Assembly (NCBI GenBank): GCA_016700155.1
Contig: CP065001.1
Coordinates: forward strand, 3,100,001 to 3,164,000
Direction: 5' to 3'
Source of the DNA: Ignavibacteriales bacterium
Lineage (GTDB): Bacteria > Bacteroidota > Ignavibacteria > Ignavibacteriales > Ignavibacteriaceae
Length of the DNA: 64,000 bases
The position numbers and the translations under genes are program-made. Positions 1-10,200 of the stretch are shown here, one piece after another. Every line of letters begins with the position of its first letter. Positions within the stretch are counted from its first letter, which is position 1. A model generated the notes under the pieces. That model searched no databases, was not told the DNA's origin, and worked only from the letters and a program-made list of their open reading frames with translations.

Positions 1-808
1 AAATATTTTTTGCAACTGTAATTTGCCCGGGAAATGGTCTTAGTTTATGAAGTCGCAGATCGAATGCATTGTCAGTCCCGCGTAATGTTTCATGTGAAAG
101 TGCGCCTGCTATGTCAGTAACTTTTTTCAGTTTGTTTGCCTCGATACAAATATATGCAGCAAAAGCTGTCATCATTTGAGTACCGTTAATTAAGGCTAAG
201 CCTTCTTTAGCACCAAGTCTGATTGGGGTTAATCCATACTTCTTTAATACTGTGGAAGATTTTTGAACTTTAACTTTATGCGAATCATCATTCACAACAT
301 TCTTAAATATCTGCACTTCACCTTTACCGATCATTGTAAGAACAAGATGCGACAATGGCGCAAGATCACCGCTTGATCCAACTGATCCTTGAGAAGGAAT
401 AACCGGAATGATGTTATTGTTAATCATCGCAATGAGTAGTTCAAGTGTTTCAAGACGAATGCCCGAATGACCGCTTGCAAGTGCATTGACACGAAGCAGC
501 ATCATTATCTTAACAATAAACGGAGGAAGCGGATCGCCGACTCCTGTTGAATGACTGATGATCAGGTTCTCCTGAAGTTTTTCAATATCTTTTTTTGAAA
601 TTGAAACATTGGCAAACTCTCCGAAGCCTGTTGTTACACCGTAAATTACTTTTCCTTCGTCAACCCATTTATCAATTAAAGCGCGCGAACGTTTTACATT
701 TTTAATTGCGCCGGGAGTAAGTTTTATTTTTTGATTTTCTTTTAAAAAACTTTCAATCTTATTTAACGTGAGTGATCTGCCATCGATCATCAAAACACTA
801 TTTGCCAT
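1..808 (-). CDS. hutH: Histidine ammonia-lyase, N-terminal part (cut by window edge)
   Basis: Non-oxidative deamination of L-histidine to trans-urocanate, first step of histidine degradation (family knowledge). I translated the minus strand from the ATG at 806-808; about 269 residues are present before the window edge, roughly half of the usual ~500. Visible motifs are YGVTTGFGEF with the active-site tyrosine near residue 53 and GSVGSSGDLAPLSH around residues 141-154. The MIO prosthetic group forms from the tripeptide at 145-147, which here reads Ser-Ser-Gly instead of the usual Ala-Ser-Gly. The start overlaps the end of hflX by 11 bp, so the two are probably cotranscribed. A tyrosine or phenylalanine ammonia-lyase cannot be fully excluded, but the collinearity with histidine ammonia-lyase is good. 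Confidence 0.9.
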   Translation of the reverse strand, partial: MANSVLMIDGRSLTLNKIESFLKENQKIKLTPGAIKNVKRSRALIDKWVDEGKVIYGVTTGFGEFANVSISKKDIEKLQENLIISHSTGVGDPLPPFIVKIMMLLRVNALASGHSGIRLETLELLIAMINNNIIPVIPSQGSVGSSGDLAPLSHLVLTMIGKGEVQIFKNVVNDDSHKVKVQKSSTVLKKYGLTPIRLGAKEGLALINGTQMMTAFAAYICIEANKLKKVTDIAGALSHETLRGTDNAFDLRLHKLRPFPGQITVAKNI

Positions 809-2072
809 GTATCATCTTCTTTATTTTTTCTGAGTTCTCTTTTTTTGTTCTGTATGTAATCAGGATTTTATCTTCATCATACCTTGTTGAAAGCACATCC
901 GCAAGTTCATGAATCTTTGCTGCGATCCTGCTTTTCTCTGCAGGCAGAATAATATCTTCATTCACAAAAGCATCTTCAACAAAACTTAAAACTTTGTCAT
1001 TCAGTGAAGAAACATTTATGCCTTTCTTTGCTGAGATTATTACACTGTTGGTGTACTTGTTTTTTGCATAATCAAGTAAATGTTTATTTGATACAGCATC
1101 AACTTTGTTAAACACACGTATAATTTTCTTTGAATGGAAATGCAGATCTTTCATCGTTTGCTCAACGACTGAGATATGATCTTCATAATATTGATGCGAA
1201 AGATCTATGATGTGCAAAATTACATCTGCGTCACGAACTTCATTCAATGTACTTTTAAATGATGCAACGAGATGATGAGGAAGTTTACGAATGAATCCAA
1301 CTGTATCGCTTATTAAAAACTTTCTGTTATTGCCAAGCGTAAATGAACGAGTTGTTGAATCAAGCGTCGCGAATAATTTATCTTCGGCAAACACACCGGC
1401 ATTCGTCAACAAATTGAACAGCGTTGACTTACCAACATTTGTATAACCTACAAGTGCAAGTTTTGTCAGATCTTTTCTCCCCGCACTTTGTGTCGAACGA
1501 TGCGCTTCGATCTTAACAAGGTTTTCTTTTAGATGACTTATCCTGTTCCTGATAATTCGTCTGTCGGTTTCAATCTGTGTTTCACCCGGACCTTTTGTCC
1601 CGATACCGCCATATTGTTTTGAAAGGTGAGTCCACGCGCGCGTAAGTCTTGGCAGCATATACTGAAGCTGTGCAAGTTCAACCTGTGTTTTTGCTTCTTT
1701 AGTTTTTGCACGGAATGCAAAAATGTCGAGTATCAATCCGCTTCGGTCAACAATTTTTTTGTTAAGAAGTTTTTCAAGATTCCTTACCTGGACGGGAGAC
1801 AGATCATCATCAAAAATTACAAGATCGATTTTTCTTTCTTCAACTATTACTGCAAGCTCTTCTGCTTTACCTTTACCGATGTAATAAGCAGGGTCCTTTG
1901 TGTACTTTGACTGGATCATTTTATAAACAGTATCAGCGCCGGCTGTTAATGCAAGTTCCTCAAGCTCAGCAAGGTGTTCTTCAACAAGTTCTTTTGTTAT
2001 TTCATTTGTATGAAGCGCAACTAATGCTGCGCGTTCAATTGTTTTCTTCTCTATTTCAATTGTTGATTTAAT
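798..2072 (-). CDS. hflX: Ribosome-associated GTPase HflX
   Basis: HflX binds the 50S subunit and rescues or splits stalled ribosomes (family knowledge). The protein has an N-terminal HflX subdomain with AYYIGKGKAEEL, a glycine-rich GGIGTKGPGETQ linker, then a G domain with GYTNVGKST (G1), DTVGF (G3) and NKVD (G4). The first in-frame ATG is at 1917-1919, but the conserved N-terminal coding sequence (ALVALHTNEITKELVEEHL and on) continues upstream to a TGA with no ATG, GTG or TTG. The best start is ATT at 2070-2072, 5 nt after an AGGAG that overlaps the stop of the upstream vWA gene. That gives 424 residues, a normal HflX length. The start codon choice is inference; the family assignment is secure. 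Confidence 0.93.
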   Translation of the reverse strand: MKSTIEIEKKTIERAALVALHTNEITKELVEEHLAELEELALTAGADTVYKMIQSKYTKDPAYYIGKGKAEELAVIVEERKIDLVIFDDDLSPVQVRNLEKLLNKKIVDRSGLILDIFAFRAKTKEAKTQVELAQLQYMLPRLTRAWTHLSKQYGGIGTKGPGETQIETDRRIIRNRISHLKENLVKIEAHRSTQSAGRKDLTKLALVGYTNVGKSTLFNLLTNAGVFAEDKLFATLDSTTRSFTLGNNRKFLISDTVGFIRKLPHHLVASFKSTLNEVRDADVILHIIDLSHQYYEDHISVVEQTMKDLHFHSKKIIRVFNKVDAVSNKHLLDYAKNKYTNSVIISAKKGINVSSLNDKVLSFVEDAFVNEDIILPAEKSRIAAKIHELADVLSTRYDEDKILITYRTKKENSEKIKKMIHGK

Positions 2073-2083
2073 ACTAACTCCTA
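2070..2083 (-). promoter_or_regulatory. Shine-Dalgarno AGGAG and presumed ATT start of hflX
   Basis: AGGAG (complement of 2078-2082) lies inside the stop of the upstream vWA gene (TAG at 2081-2083) and is followed after 5 nt by ATT. No canonical start codon is available in this frame between the upstream TGA and the conserved HflX region, so this site decides the start. Confidence 0.55.
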
Positions 2084-4171
2084 CTTTGTTTCATTAAGGC
2101 TTAACAAATCTTTTTTACTGCTTCTCGCTACAAGCGTTTCAGTGATTGCAAGAAGTAACGCAATCAGCACAAAATATCTCCACAACTCTGAGCCAAATCT
2201 TGATTGAACTACCGCCTGAACCGGGTCATCATTTATATTCAACAAAAATGATTTACCCCCGAACTTTGTTGAAGCAATATAAGTTTCAATTTCACTTTCG
2301 GATAAATATTTTATGTCTGATTCAACCGGATCAGTATTGATCGAAAATTTATCTATAACTTCATTTCCTGTAACTGTGTAATTACCAGGTAATGTTGTCT
2401 GCTCAAATACATTCGCATTCTGATTTATCACTTCATCGGTTTTATCCGGCTTAGTAATCTTTAGAATGGGAGAGTTTTGCAGATAATTTTTTACCTGAAT
2501 TTCCTGACCAACAAATTTTTCTTCAACAGTTTTTCCATTACTTGCAAGGTAGCTGACCGATTTATAAATGAGCGGAACAAAAATTCCTTTTAAAGGAAGA
2601 TTAGTCCACGATAAAACCGGAGCCGAAGTGAAAACAAATATTTTCCCCTTACCTAAAACAGATTCAGAAAGAAAAACTGAATTATCATCAAGAGTAATTA
2701 ATGGAAGGTTGTTTATCGCAGAACTCATCTTCAGATGAAAATAAATTTCAGGTGAATCAATTTTATTTTTCTTTTCATCAGGGAAAAGATCAGCAAACAC
2801 CGGATGCTGAAATTCAATCTTATCAAACTTGACCGGATTACTGTTGTCATCAATTTTGCCGGAAGCAGCTACACCGGCTTGTATATTCAGTCCTGATAAC
2901 ATTGAAGAATATTCAAGCGCAGTTGTTTGTGAAGCGGGAATAATAAACAGTCCGCCGCCATTCTCAACATACGATTTTATTTTTTGCAGATTACTACCCG
3001 ATATGTTTCCACACAGAATTACAGTTTTGTAATTATTAAGATTAACCGAAGCAATCTGGTTAATATTTCTCTTTTCAATTTTTATTGATGTGGAACTACC
3101 GGGAACATTGAGCGCAAGTTCAATAAACTTTGTATCCTGTTCCTGCTGATAAAAAATAATCACCGGTATAACTTCAGGAATATCAAGTGTAAGGTATCTT
3201 TTGTTATCCTGGAGAATATCATCATCATCTATCTCGATAAATGTTTCAACGAAACCGGAAGTATTAACCTGTGCTTCAATATTTAAAGTAAGTGATTCAC
3301 CCGAAGCAATACTGAAACTTTGCTGCGCTATTCTTTCTCCGCTACTGAATATAGAAGCAACATTATTTGATATTTCATTCCCCGAAAAATTTTTAATAGT
3401 TGCGGTGAAACTCACAGGTTTTCCTTTTTCAAATATTTGCGTCTCTGTTTTGAATTCAGTTACCGCAATATTGTTCACCGGCTTTTCGTTAAACTTGATC
3501 AGGTATAACCGTATCTTTTCATCAGCAAGTTCATTAATCACTGAAGCCGATTCATATTTATTTAAAGTTGATTTCTGAAAATCACTAATGATATAAATCT
3601 CTTTATTAAAATTTTTCGATTCATTTAATAATGTAGCTGCTTTCAACAAACACTCTTCAAGGTATCCGCTTCCGTACGACGCACTCAAACCTCGCACCGA
3701 ATTTATTATTCCGCCAATATCATTACTGAATTTAATTTCATTTTGTTTTGAAGACGTTAAGAATAACGCAGCTTCATCACCTTCCTGCAAATTGCTCAGA
3801 AGTTTTACCACACTTTCCTTTGCCTGGTTAAAGTATGAACCGTTATTGTCAACAACAGACATGCTGAATGAATCATCGAGAATAAAAACTGCGGATGTTT
3901 TTGCCGCTGATGTTGTTCCGCCGATTGCGAGTCCTTCCAGAGTTGGTCTTGCAAAAGCCATAACCAGAAAAAGAATTATCAAAACTCTCAACGCAAGCAA
4001 GAGCCATTGTTTAAGTTTTATTTTCCTGATCTTATTTTTCTGAAGTTCCTTTAAGAATGCGAGTGTACTGAATTCGATCTTCTTTAACTTTCTTAAATTA
4101 AAAAGATGAATCAGAACCGGGATTGAAGCTGCAAGCAGTCCGAAAAGAATAGCTGGATTTAGAAATATCAT
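2081..4171 (-). CDS. BatA-domain / von Willebrand factor A membrane protein
   Basis: About 696 residues. The N-terminus MIFLNPAILFGLLAASIPVLIHLF is the usual start of the Bacteroidota BatA domain, with a second hydrophobic segment (LLLALRVLIILFLVMAFA) at about 58-75. A vWA fold follows, with a DDSFS MIDAS-like motif near residue 100, then an extracytoplasmic region resembling a glutamine-amidotransferase-like fold (VILCGNI, GGGLFIIPAS) and one C-terminal membrane segment before a short charged tail. A TTG start 8 codons upstream is possible, but the ATG at 4169-4171 fits the family. Such proteins occur in the MoxR/Bat aerotolerance-like group; their molecular role is not settled. It sits directly upstream of hflX and probably forms an operon with it. 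Confidence 0.8.
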   Translation of the reverse strand: MIFLNPAILFGLLAASIPVLIHLFNLRKLKKIEFSTLAFLKELQKNKIRKIKLKQWLLLALRVLIILFLVMAFARPTLEGLAIGGTTSAAKTSAVFILDDSFSMSVVDNNGSYFNQAKESVVKLLSNLQEGDEAALFLTSSKQNEIKFSNDIGGIINSVRGLSASYGSGYLEECLLKAATLLNESKNFNKEIYIISDFQKSTLNKYESASVINELADEKIRLYLIKFNEKPVNNIAVTEFKTETQIFEKGKPVSFTATIKNFSGNEISNNVASIFSSGERIAQQSFSIASGESLTLNIEAQVNTSGFVETFIEIDDDDILQDNKRYLTLDIPEVIPVIIFYQQEQDTKFIELALNVPGSSTSIKIEKRNINQIASVNLNNYKTVILCGNISGSNLQKIKSYVENGGGLFIIPASQTTALEYSSMLSGLNIQAGVAASGKIDDNSNPVKFDKIEFQHPVFADLFPDEKKNKIDSPEIYFHLKMSSAINNLPLITLDDNSVFLSESVLGKGKIFVFTSAPVLSWTNLPLKGIFVPLIYKSVSYLASNGKTVEEKFVGQEIQVKNYLQNSPILKITKPDKTDEVINQNANVFEQTTLPGNYTVTGNEVIDKFSINTDPVESDIKYLSESEIETYIASTKFGGKSFLLNINDDPVQAVVQSRFGSELWRYFVLIALLLAITETLVARSSKKDLLSLNETK

Positions 4172-4318
4172 TAAATCTTGTTTTTGTTTATTCAAAAATA
4201 ATTAATAAGGATTTAGAAAACTATGCAGAGAATCGTGACGCCGGATTTTTATTTTAACTCAATATTGCATTTGGCAAAGCTTAAGTTTATTGTTGTGCTG
4301 CAACGGAGGTAAAAATTT

Positions 4319-4795
4319 ATGGGTGAAGTTTTAAAGCGAAGATTAAAACAATCTAAGTTCAGCAGCAACGCACAGGAAGCCGTGCTAAACCTGTTTGTAA
4401 CAAGCTATCACTTGCGCGGTAAGTTCGAAGAGATTTTTGTACGTTACGGAATAACCACACCGCAATATAATGTACTCAGGATATTGAAAGGTGTCTTCCC
4501 GGAAGGTTATCCGCGCTGTGAAATTATCGACCGGATGATTGAACCGGCACCCGACGTTACCCGGCTTGTGGACAAACTGATAAAAGAAAAACTTGTTGAA
4601 AGATATTCATCTGATACTGACAAAAGGTATTCACTCACAAGGATAACAAAAAAAGGGTTGAAACTTCTAGAAGATATTCTCCCTGAAGTTCAGAAACTTG
4701 ATGCCGTAATAAATAGAAAACTCAGCGCTGATGAGCTTTCGGAACTATCGATGTTATGTGAAAAAATTTATGGAGATGAACTTAGCAGCGAATAA
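4319..4795 (+). CDS. MarR-family transcriptional regulator
   Basis: A 158-residue winged-helix protein. The central region has the MarR pattern: a recognition-helix area (IEPAPDVTRLVDKLIKEKLV) followed by a wing containing DTDKRYSLTRITKKG. N- and C-terminal helices would form the dimer interface. The start is supported by GGAGG about 9 nt upstream of the ATG. It is the only plus-strand gene between two minus-strand blocks and converges on pbpC with an 11-bp gap, so its target is not obvious from context; it could act on itself or on the divergent vWA-hflX-hutH block. Ligand unknown. Confidence 0.85.
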   Translation: MGEVLKRRLKQSKFSSNAQEAVLNLFVTSYHLRGKFEEIFVRYGITTPQYNVLRILKGVFPEGYPRCEIIDRMIEPAPDVTRLVDKLIKEKLVERYSSDTDKRYSLTRITKKGLKLLEDILPEVQKLDAVINRKLSADELSELSMLCEKIYGDELSSE

Positions 4796-4806
4796 TGATT
4801 TTCTAT

Positions 4807-7110
4807 TCAGAAACTTTTTACTGAAACTTTGACTGATCTCTGACTTCCCTGGTCATCCATACAAACAATATTCAGCATCTCAGCTTTTTCAGGTTTGTAA
4901 AACACCCGTTGACCTGCCTGGCTTCTTTTTATGAACTTATCATTCACATACCAGTAGTGATACTTAATTCCCGGGTTGGAAGAAGCCATCAGAACTATTT
5001 CCTGCTGAGAATTTGCTTCGATAAAATATTCAAAATTTTCCGATGGTGACACTATTTTGGGACCCGTCCCTCTTCTCCTTGAAGGACAATCATTGTTATG
5101 CTCTGGTACATGCACAAACGGAATATTATTTTTTGAAAACCAGGAAATCAACTCGGGTTTCTGTATTGTGAAATTCACTTTCTTAAAGTGATTAAGCGGT
5201 AAACATTCCTTGCAATACTGAATTGATTCATCTTCACTTACATATAATGTCTGGTGCAGGTTACAGTATTCATTATGCGACTGATTTTTTACAGCAAGTT
5301 CCTTAACAAGATTTTTACATTCCGGAGTTGGCAGCAGTCCAGATTCAAAACAAACGTCACGTTCATAAATATTTTCAGGTTTACTGAACCATTTATTTTT
5401 TGACTTGTAATCAAGTGCATTGAACAAATCTGCAAGCAAAGGTATCGCAGCTTCAGCCCCTGTCAGATAGGGTGAACCGCTTCCATTAAAATTTCCGACC
5501 CAGACTCCAATTGTATAGTTTGGATTAAAACCTATTGCCCAGGCATCGCGTTTTCCATAAGAAGTTCCTGTCTTGTAAGCAAACCTCGGAAGCTTGGAAT
5601 AATCATAATCTACAAGCATATCATTACGCTGTTTACCTGATAGAATTTCCGCAATCAGATAAGCAGTTTCCTCTGAGAAAACTTCTTCGGAGTAATCTTC
5701 TTCATTGTTAATATATTTCAACTTTTTAAGTTCACCTTCATGTGAAAAAACTGTGTAGAACGAAGTCAGTTCTTCAAGAGTTACACCGCATCCTCCGAGA
5801 ATCAATGACAGACCAAGTTTGGTTTTGTTTTTAGTTATCTTTTTAAAACCAGTTGATTCCATGAACTCAATAAAATCTTTAGTCCCAATTTTGTAAAGAA
5901 GTTCAACCGCGGGAATATTAAGTGAATTTACCAGTGCCTGTTCTGTCGATACCAGTCCGTAAAATTTTTCATCGAAGTTTTCCGGCTCATATCCTCCGAT
6001 TTCTATCGGAACGTCAAGCAGCTTTGTTCCCGGAGTTATAAAACCTCTTTCAATTGCAATTGCATACAAAGCCGGTTTTAATGTTGAGCCGGGTGAACGT
6101 TCCGCAATAATCCCATTTACCTGCCCGGCATTATGTTCATCATAAAAGTCCGCGGAGCCGCAGTAACCCACAACAGAATTTGTTCGGTTATCAATTACAA
6201 TTACAGCGCCATTGGAAATACTTTTACTTCGTATCCTGTTTATATAATTCCACAAAATATTTTCCGTTGTCTGTTGAATCTGCATGTTCAATGTAGATTC
6301 AATTCTGTCCTCATCATATTTTTTTCTTAATAAATAACAAAGATGTGGAGCCTTGTAAGGAATTGCATAACGATTGGATGTAATCGGCTCATCAATTGCG
6401 TCATTCAAATCATTCTCAGGAAAAATTTTTTCTTCTTTGAATCTTTTAATCCAGTAATCGCGTTTAATCCGGATTTTATCATTCATCCTGTCAAGCCGCA
6501 GCGAATTAGGATCACCGGGAATTATTGAAAGCAGTATCGCCTGAGATAAACTTAGTGTAGCGGGAGGATTATCAAAATAAATGTAGGACGCAGATTTAAT
6601 CCCTTCAACATTACCGCCGAGTGGAAGATGACTGAGATAAATTTCCAGGATTTCTTTTTTACTGTAATGCAGTTCAATCTGAAACGCTCTTAACACTTCC
6701 ACAATTTTATTTAAGAATGTTCTTCTCTTAGGTTCAAGTATTCTTGCAACCTGCATTGTGATTGTTGAAGCACCGGAAACAACTTTACCTTTTGTGATAT
6801 TATTGTAAAGAGCTTTCGCTACAGCAAAAAAATCTACGCCTGAGTGCCAGAAAAATGTTTTATCCTCTTTGTTGATTATTGCAGTGATAAGTTCGGGCGA
6901 GACTTCTTCAAGCTTTGTCTGCAATCTCCACTTTTCATCTTTTGAAAGAAAAGCTGTCAGCAAAGTACCGTCACTTGAATATACAGCCTGTGAATAGGGC
7001 TTCAAATCAGGTAAAGGAAAAACAAAGTTCAGAATTAATAATGAAAATGATAACACTAACACCGGGGAGAGCCATTTGTTAGTTTTAAATATTTTGAATA
7101 TCGATTTCAT
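4807..7110 (-). CDS. pbpC: Penicillin-binding protein 1C
   Basis: Bifunctional class A penicillin-binding protein that polymerises and cross-links peptidoglycan in the periplasm. After an N-terminal membrane anchor (about 14-34) comes the glycosyltransferase domain with the catalytic Glu82 in EDKTFFWHSGVD. The transpeptidase domain has the nucleophile in STLK at 342-345, an SLN motif near 395 and KTGT at 513-516. A C-terminal BiPBP_C-type domain with several cysteines (CKEC, CNLH) follows. At 767 residues the length is normal. The alpha-2-macroglobulin gene lies directly upstream on the same strand, the pairing known from Escherichia coli pbpC-yfhM, which suggests a joint role in cell-wall repair and protection. 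Confidence 0.93.
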   Translation of the reverse strand: MKSIFKIFKTNKWLSPVLVLSFSLLILNFVFPLPDLKPYSQAVYSSDGTLLTAFLSKDEKWRLQTKLEEVSPELITAIINKEDKTFFWHSGVDFFAVAKALYNNITKGKVVSGASTITMQVARILEPKRRTFLNKIVEVLRAFQIELHYSKKEILEIYLSHLPLGGNVEGIKSASYIYFDNPPATLSLSQAILLSIIPGDPNSLRLDRMNDKIRIKRDYWIKRFKEEKIFPENDLNDAIDEPITSNRYAIPYKAPHLCYLLRKKYDEDRIESTLNMQIQQTTENILWNYINRIRSKSISNGAVIVIDNRTNSVVGYCGSADFYDEHNAGQVNGIIAERSPGSTLKPALYAIAIERGFITPGTKLLDVPIEIGGYEPENFDEKFYGLVSTEQALVNSLNIPAVELLYKIGTKDFIEFMESTGFKKITKNKTKLGLSLILGGCGVTLEELTSFYTVFSHEGELKKLKYINNEEDYSEEVFSEETAYLIAEILSGKQRNDMLVDYDYSKLPRFAYKTGTSYGKRDAWAIGFNPNYTIGVWVGNFNGSGSPYLTGAEAAIPLLADLFNALDYKSKNKWFSKPENIYERDVCFESGLLPTPECKNLVKELAVKNQSHNEYCNLHQTLYVSEDESIQYCKECLPLNHFKKVNFTIQKPELISWFSKNNIPFVHVPEHNNDCPSRRRGTGPKIVSPSENFEYFIEANSQQEIVLMASSNPGIKYHYWYVNDKFIKRSQAGQRVFYKPEKAEMLNIVCMDDQGSQRSVKVSVKSF

Positions 7111-7149
7111 TTAAATCCGTGTCTTTGAGTTCTTCGTGTCAACAGGTTA

Positions 7150-7186
7150 GTGGACTTTGCGGTTAAGAAGTAACTACAAAGTCCAC
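7150..7186. repeat. Inverted repeat in the pbpC-A2M gap
   Basis: GTGGACTTTG at 7150-7159 pairs perfectly with CAAAGTCCAC at 7177-7186, with a 17-nt loop. It lies in the 121-bp spacer between the macroglobulin stop and pbpC. No T-run follows on the minus strand, so it is more likely an RNA-processing hairpin or a protein site than a terminator. Confidence 0.5.
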
Positions 7187-7231
7187 AAAACAAAATTAAG
7201 TATGCTAATCTTTCATAACGAAGAATAAGTC

Positions 7232-10200
7232 TTATTCTCTCGCTTTGATTGTTATTTCTCCGGCTCCGTTGTAACTGTGATATTCAGGATCATACATAGC
7301 TTCAGCACCGATTACAGGCAACTGGTATTTTCCCTGGTTCACAACCCGAAGCAAATAAATAAATTCACGTTTAGCATTACTTTGAAGACCCGTGAACAAA
7401 AGTAACCTGTCGTCTCTGATATCAGTGTAATCAGGAGTTAAAGGTGAATCCGTTTTCCAGTGAGTTTCTGTTTGCGGGTTTAATCTTGGATTTTCAATTT
7501 CAAATCCTGCAGGAATAAGATCGGTTATCACAATATTTTCTGCAGACCGGTTCATACCGTACAAAGAAATTTTACAAACAACAAGATCACCCTGAGTAAA
7601 AGTATTATTACTGATTGTCGCTTTGGTTCTGTAGTTATAATACTCTCTTCTTATCCTAAGGTTCGAATCTTCCTCTTTCACTTGTTCATTCACTTTTATT
7701 CCGTCACAACTCCAGAAATAATAAAGTTCGCCTTTCCCTTTTGATTTTAATGAAAGCGTTTCCGTATTAAGTCTTGAATCTTTTATGCTGATATCTTTAC
7801 CTGAAAACTTACCGACGCTTTTTCCGTTTGCTATTACATCAACTTCCATCTCAGCGCCGGACACATTCTTAGCAGCTTTACCAAGAGCAAGGAAAGTAAA
7901 TGATTGTTCCTGTGTCGAATAAGCATTCGGCAGATTTGAAGTTAAATATTTTACAATTGATGGAACCTGTTTGTTTGATGGTTCAACCTCAAGCAGAACG
8001 TTTAGCATAATAGCATTACTTCGAATTTCAGAATCAAAACTATTGCCTGTTTGTCTGTCAGTTTTTACAGGCTCATAGGAATTAGGCACTACTTCATAAT
8101 AGGAATTCCACCTGCCGGCAAGTGCATAAGCTCCTGCAAGCAGATAACGTGAATCTTCAGTAAGAAGATGTAAACGTGATTTGTAATAATTCATCGTTGA
8201 AATATCTTCACGTTTAGCAAGCGCAAGCACATAAAGTGAATAAAGAATTTCCTTGTTTGCTTTATTATAAACAGTTCTTGCACCATTAGATGCGTAAGAA
8301 ACATAGCTATATGTTTTCTGTTCTTTTGCCTGTTTACTCAGGTAGGTTAATAACCTGCTTAACACATTTTCTGAAACGTTATACTTTGCTTTTTTTGCTT
8401 CAACAAGAAAATGAGCAGCGTATACCGACCCCCACCAGTTTGAATAATTTTCTCCCTGCCAGTATGAAATTGAGCCGTCATACAATTGCATTGATTCGAT
8501 TTTCTTTATTCCTTCTTTAACATAATACACAGGGTTTGTTGTTTTATAAAAGTCCGGGGCTGCCAGTTTAGCGAGATCTTCAAAGTAAAGCTGCGGGAAT
8601 AATTTTGAAACAGTCTGTTCAATACAGCCGTGAGGATATCCGATAAGGTATTTCAACTGTTTAGCAAATTTTATTGCCGGGAATCTGCTGATCGTCACTG
8701 TGGTGTTTTGTGTTCCTTTAAGAAAATTTTCAGGCATATCAATTTTAGTTTCAGTATTTGCCTTGATGACGCCTGAACCGCTTTCAACTACAAGCGGTGA
8801 AATTGGTCGGACGGCTATATCAATTTCCTCTTTTGCAGTCGCTTGTCCGGTCGCGTTAAAAATAATTTTCGCTGCGCCAACTTCGGAAGAAGCGGCGATA
8901 TTAAACACAACAACTTCAGATGATTTCGGTTTTATCTTAATCGTCTTTTCATTTATTGAAGTTGATTTAAGCGGACCTTCAAGCTTTAATGAAAGTTTAA
9001 CTTCTTTTGTTTTGTCAGTCGTGTTAAGAACCGTGACCGGGGCAGTCAGCAAATCATTTATAGAAAGGAATCTTGGTATTTGCGGTTCAATAATTATATC
9101 ATCAGCAACAAGCATTGCTTTTTCCGATGAACCAAACCTGGCGTCAGTATAAGCAACTGCCATTAGTCTTACATTACCGTTGAACTGCGGAATATTCAGT
9201 GAAACTTTTACTTCACCATTTGAGTCTGTTTTTTTAATACCGCTCCAGTAAGAAAGAAGCTTAATTCTTTTGACTGAAACAGGATTGGTTCTTTTCTTAG
9301 TTTCTTCATCCATACCATCGCCACCAGTTGAAGATGAAGAAGAAACTATTTCGGGAAGTAAGAGCTTATATAGATTGTAACTGTTCACCTGCAAGGGACG
9401 TTTAGCATACATAAAATCAAAAGGATCCGGAGTTTCATAATTTGTTATCTGAAGTATTCCCTCATCTACTGCAGCAAGAGTAACGTAAACATCTTTTGAT
9501 GATGACGTTTTGATAGTAATATCCTGGACGGTATTAGGCTTTATTTTTTCAGGTGCTGAAATTGAAACCGGAATTATGTTGTCCTTCTTTATGACTTTAA
9601 TCGAAGCGAATCCATTCCCAACTAAAAACGGAGTTGCCTGTTCCTGCGAATGTTTTTTGAATAGTGTCGCGCTTATATAAACATTGGGCATGTTCTCTTC
9701 ATTCAGTTTGATATCCAGTTCAGCCGATTTGTTTTCAACATTAACATATTCGTATGACTGCACATTGTTGCGCTCAATAGTGACAAGCATTTTGCCGGAG
9801 AACGGAGCTGTAAAAAGTATCTTTGCTGTTTCACCCGGCTGATATTCTTTTTTATCAGTAACGATTTCAACTCTTCCCTCTTTATCAACCTGGAAGGATG
9901 TTGCAGTTGAAGTCCTCCATCCGTACGCATAAAAATCAACCATCTGGTAATCGTCAGTTCCTTCCTTGTAAATTCGAACCTGGTACTTCCCTGATCTTGA
10001 AACTTTAAATACCAGCGGAGTCTTATCATTGATCTCAATTTTTCTTTCCCATTCAGGAAATTCCTTTTGCTCAGAAGTGTAATAATATCTTCCGTTGTAA
10101 TCTTTTTTAAGTACTGTCTGCCATTCATACCTTACAAGTTTTGCGACAGCCTTGAAGTTCTTGATCGCATTATCTTTTTCATCAACTGCGATGAGATTGA

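Noticed and set aside
9703..10128. Minus-strand frame of 141 codons inside the macroglobulin gene
   Set aside because: It lies in a shifted frame of a clearly coding gene and shows no domain or start signal.
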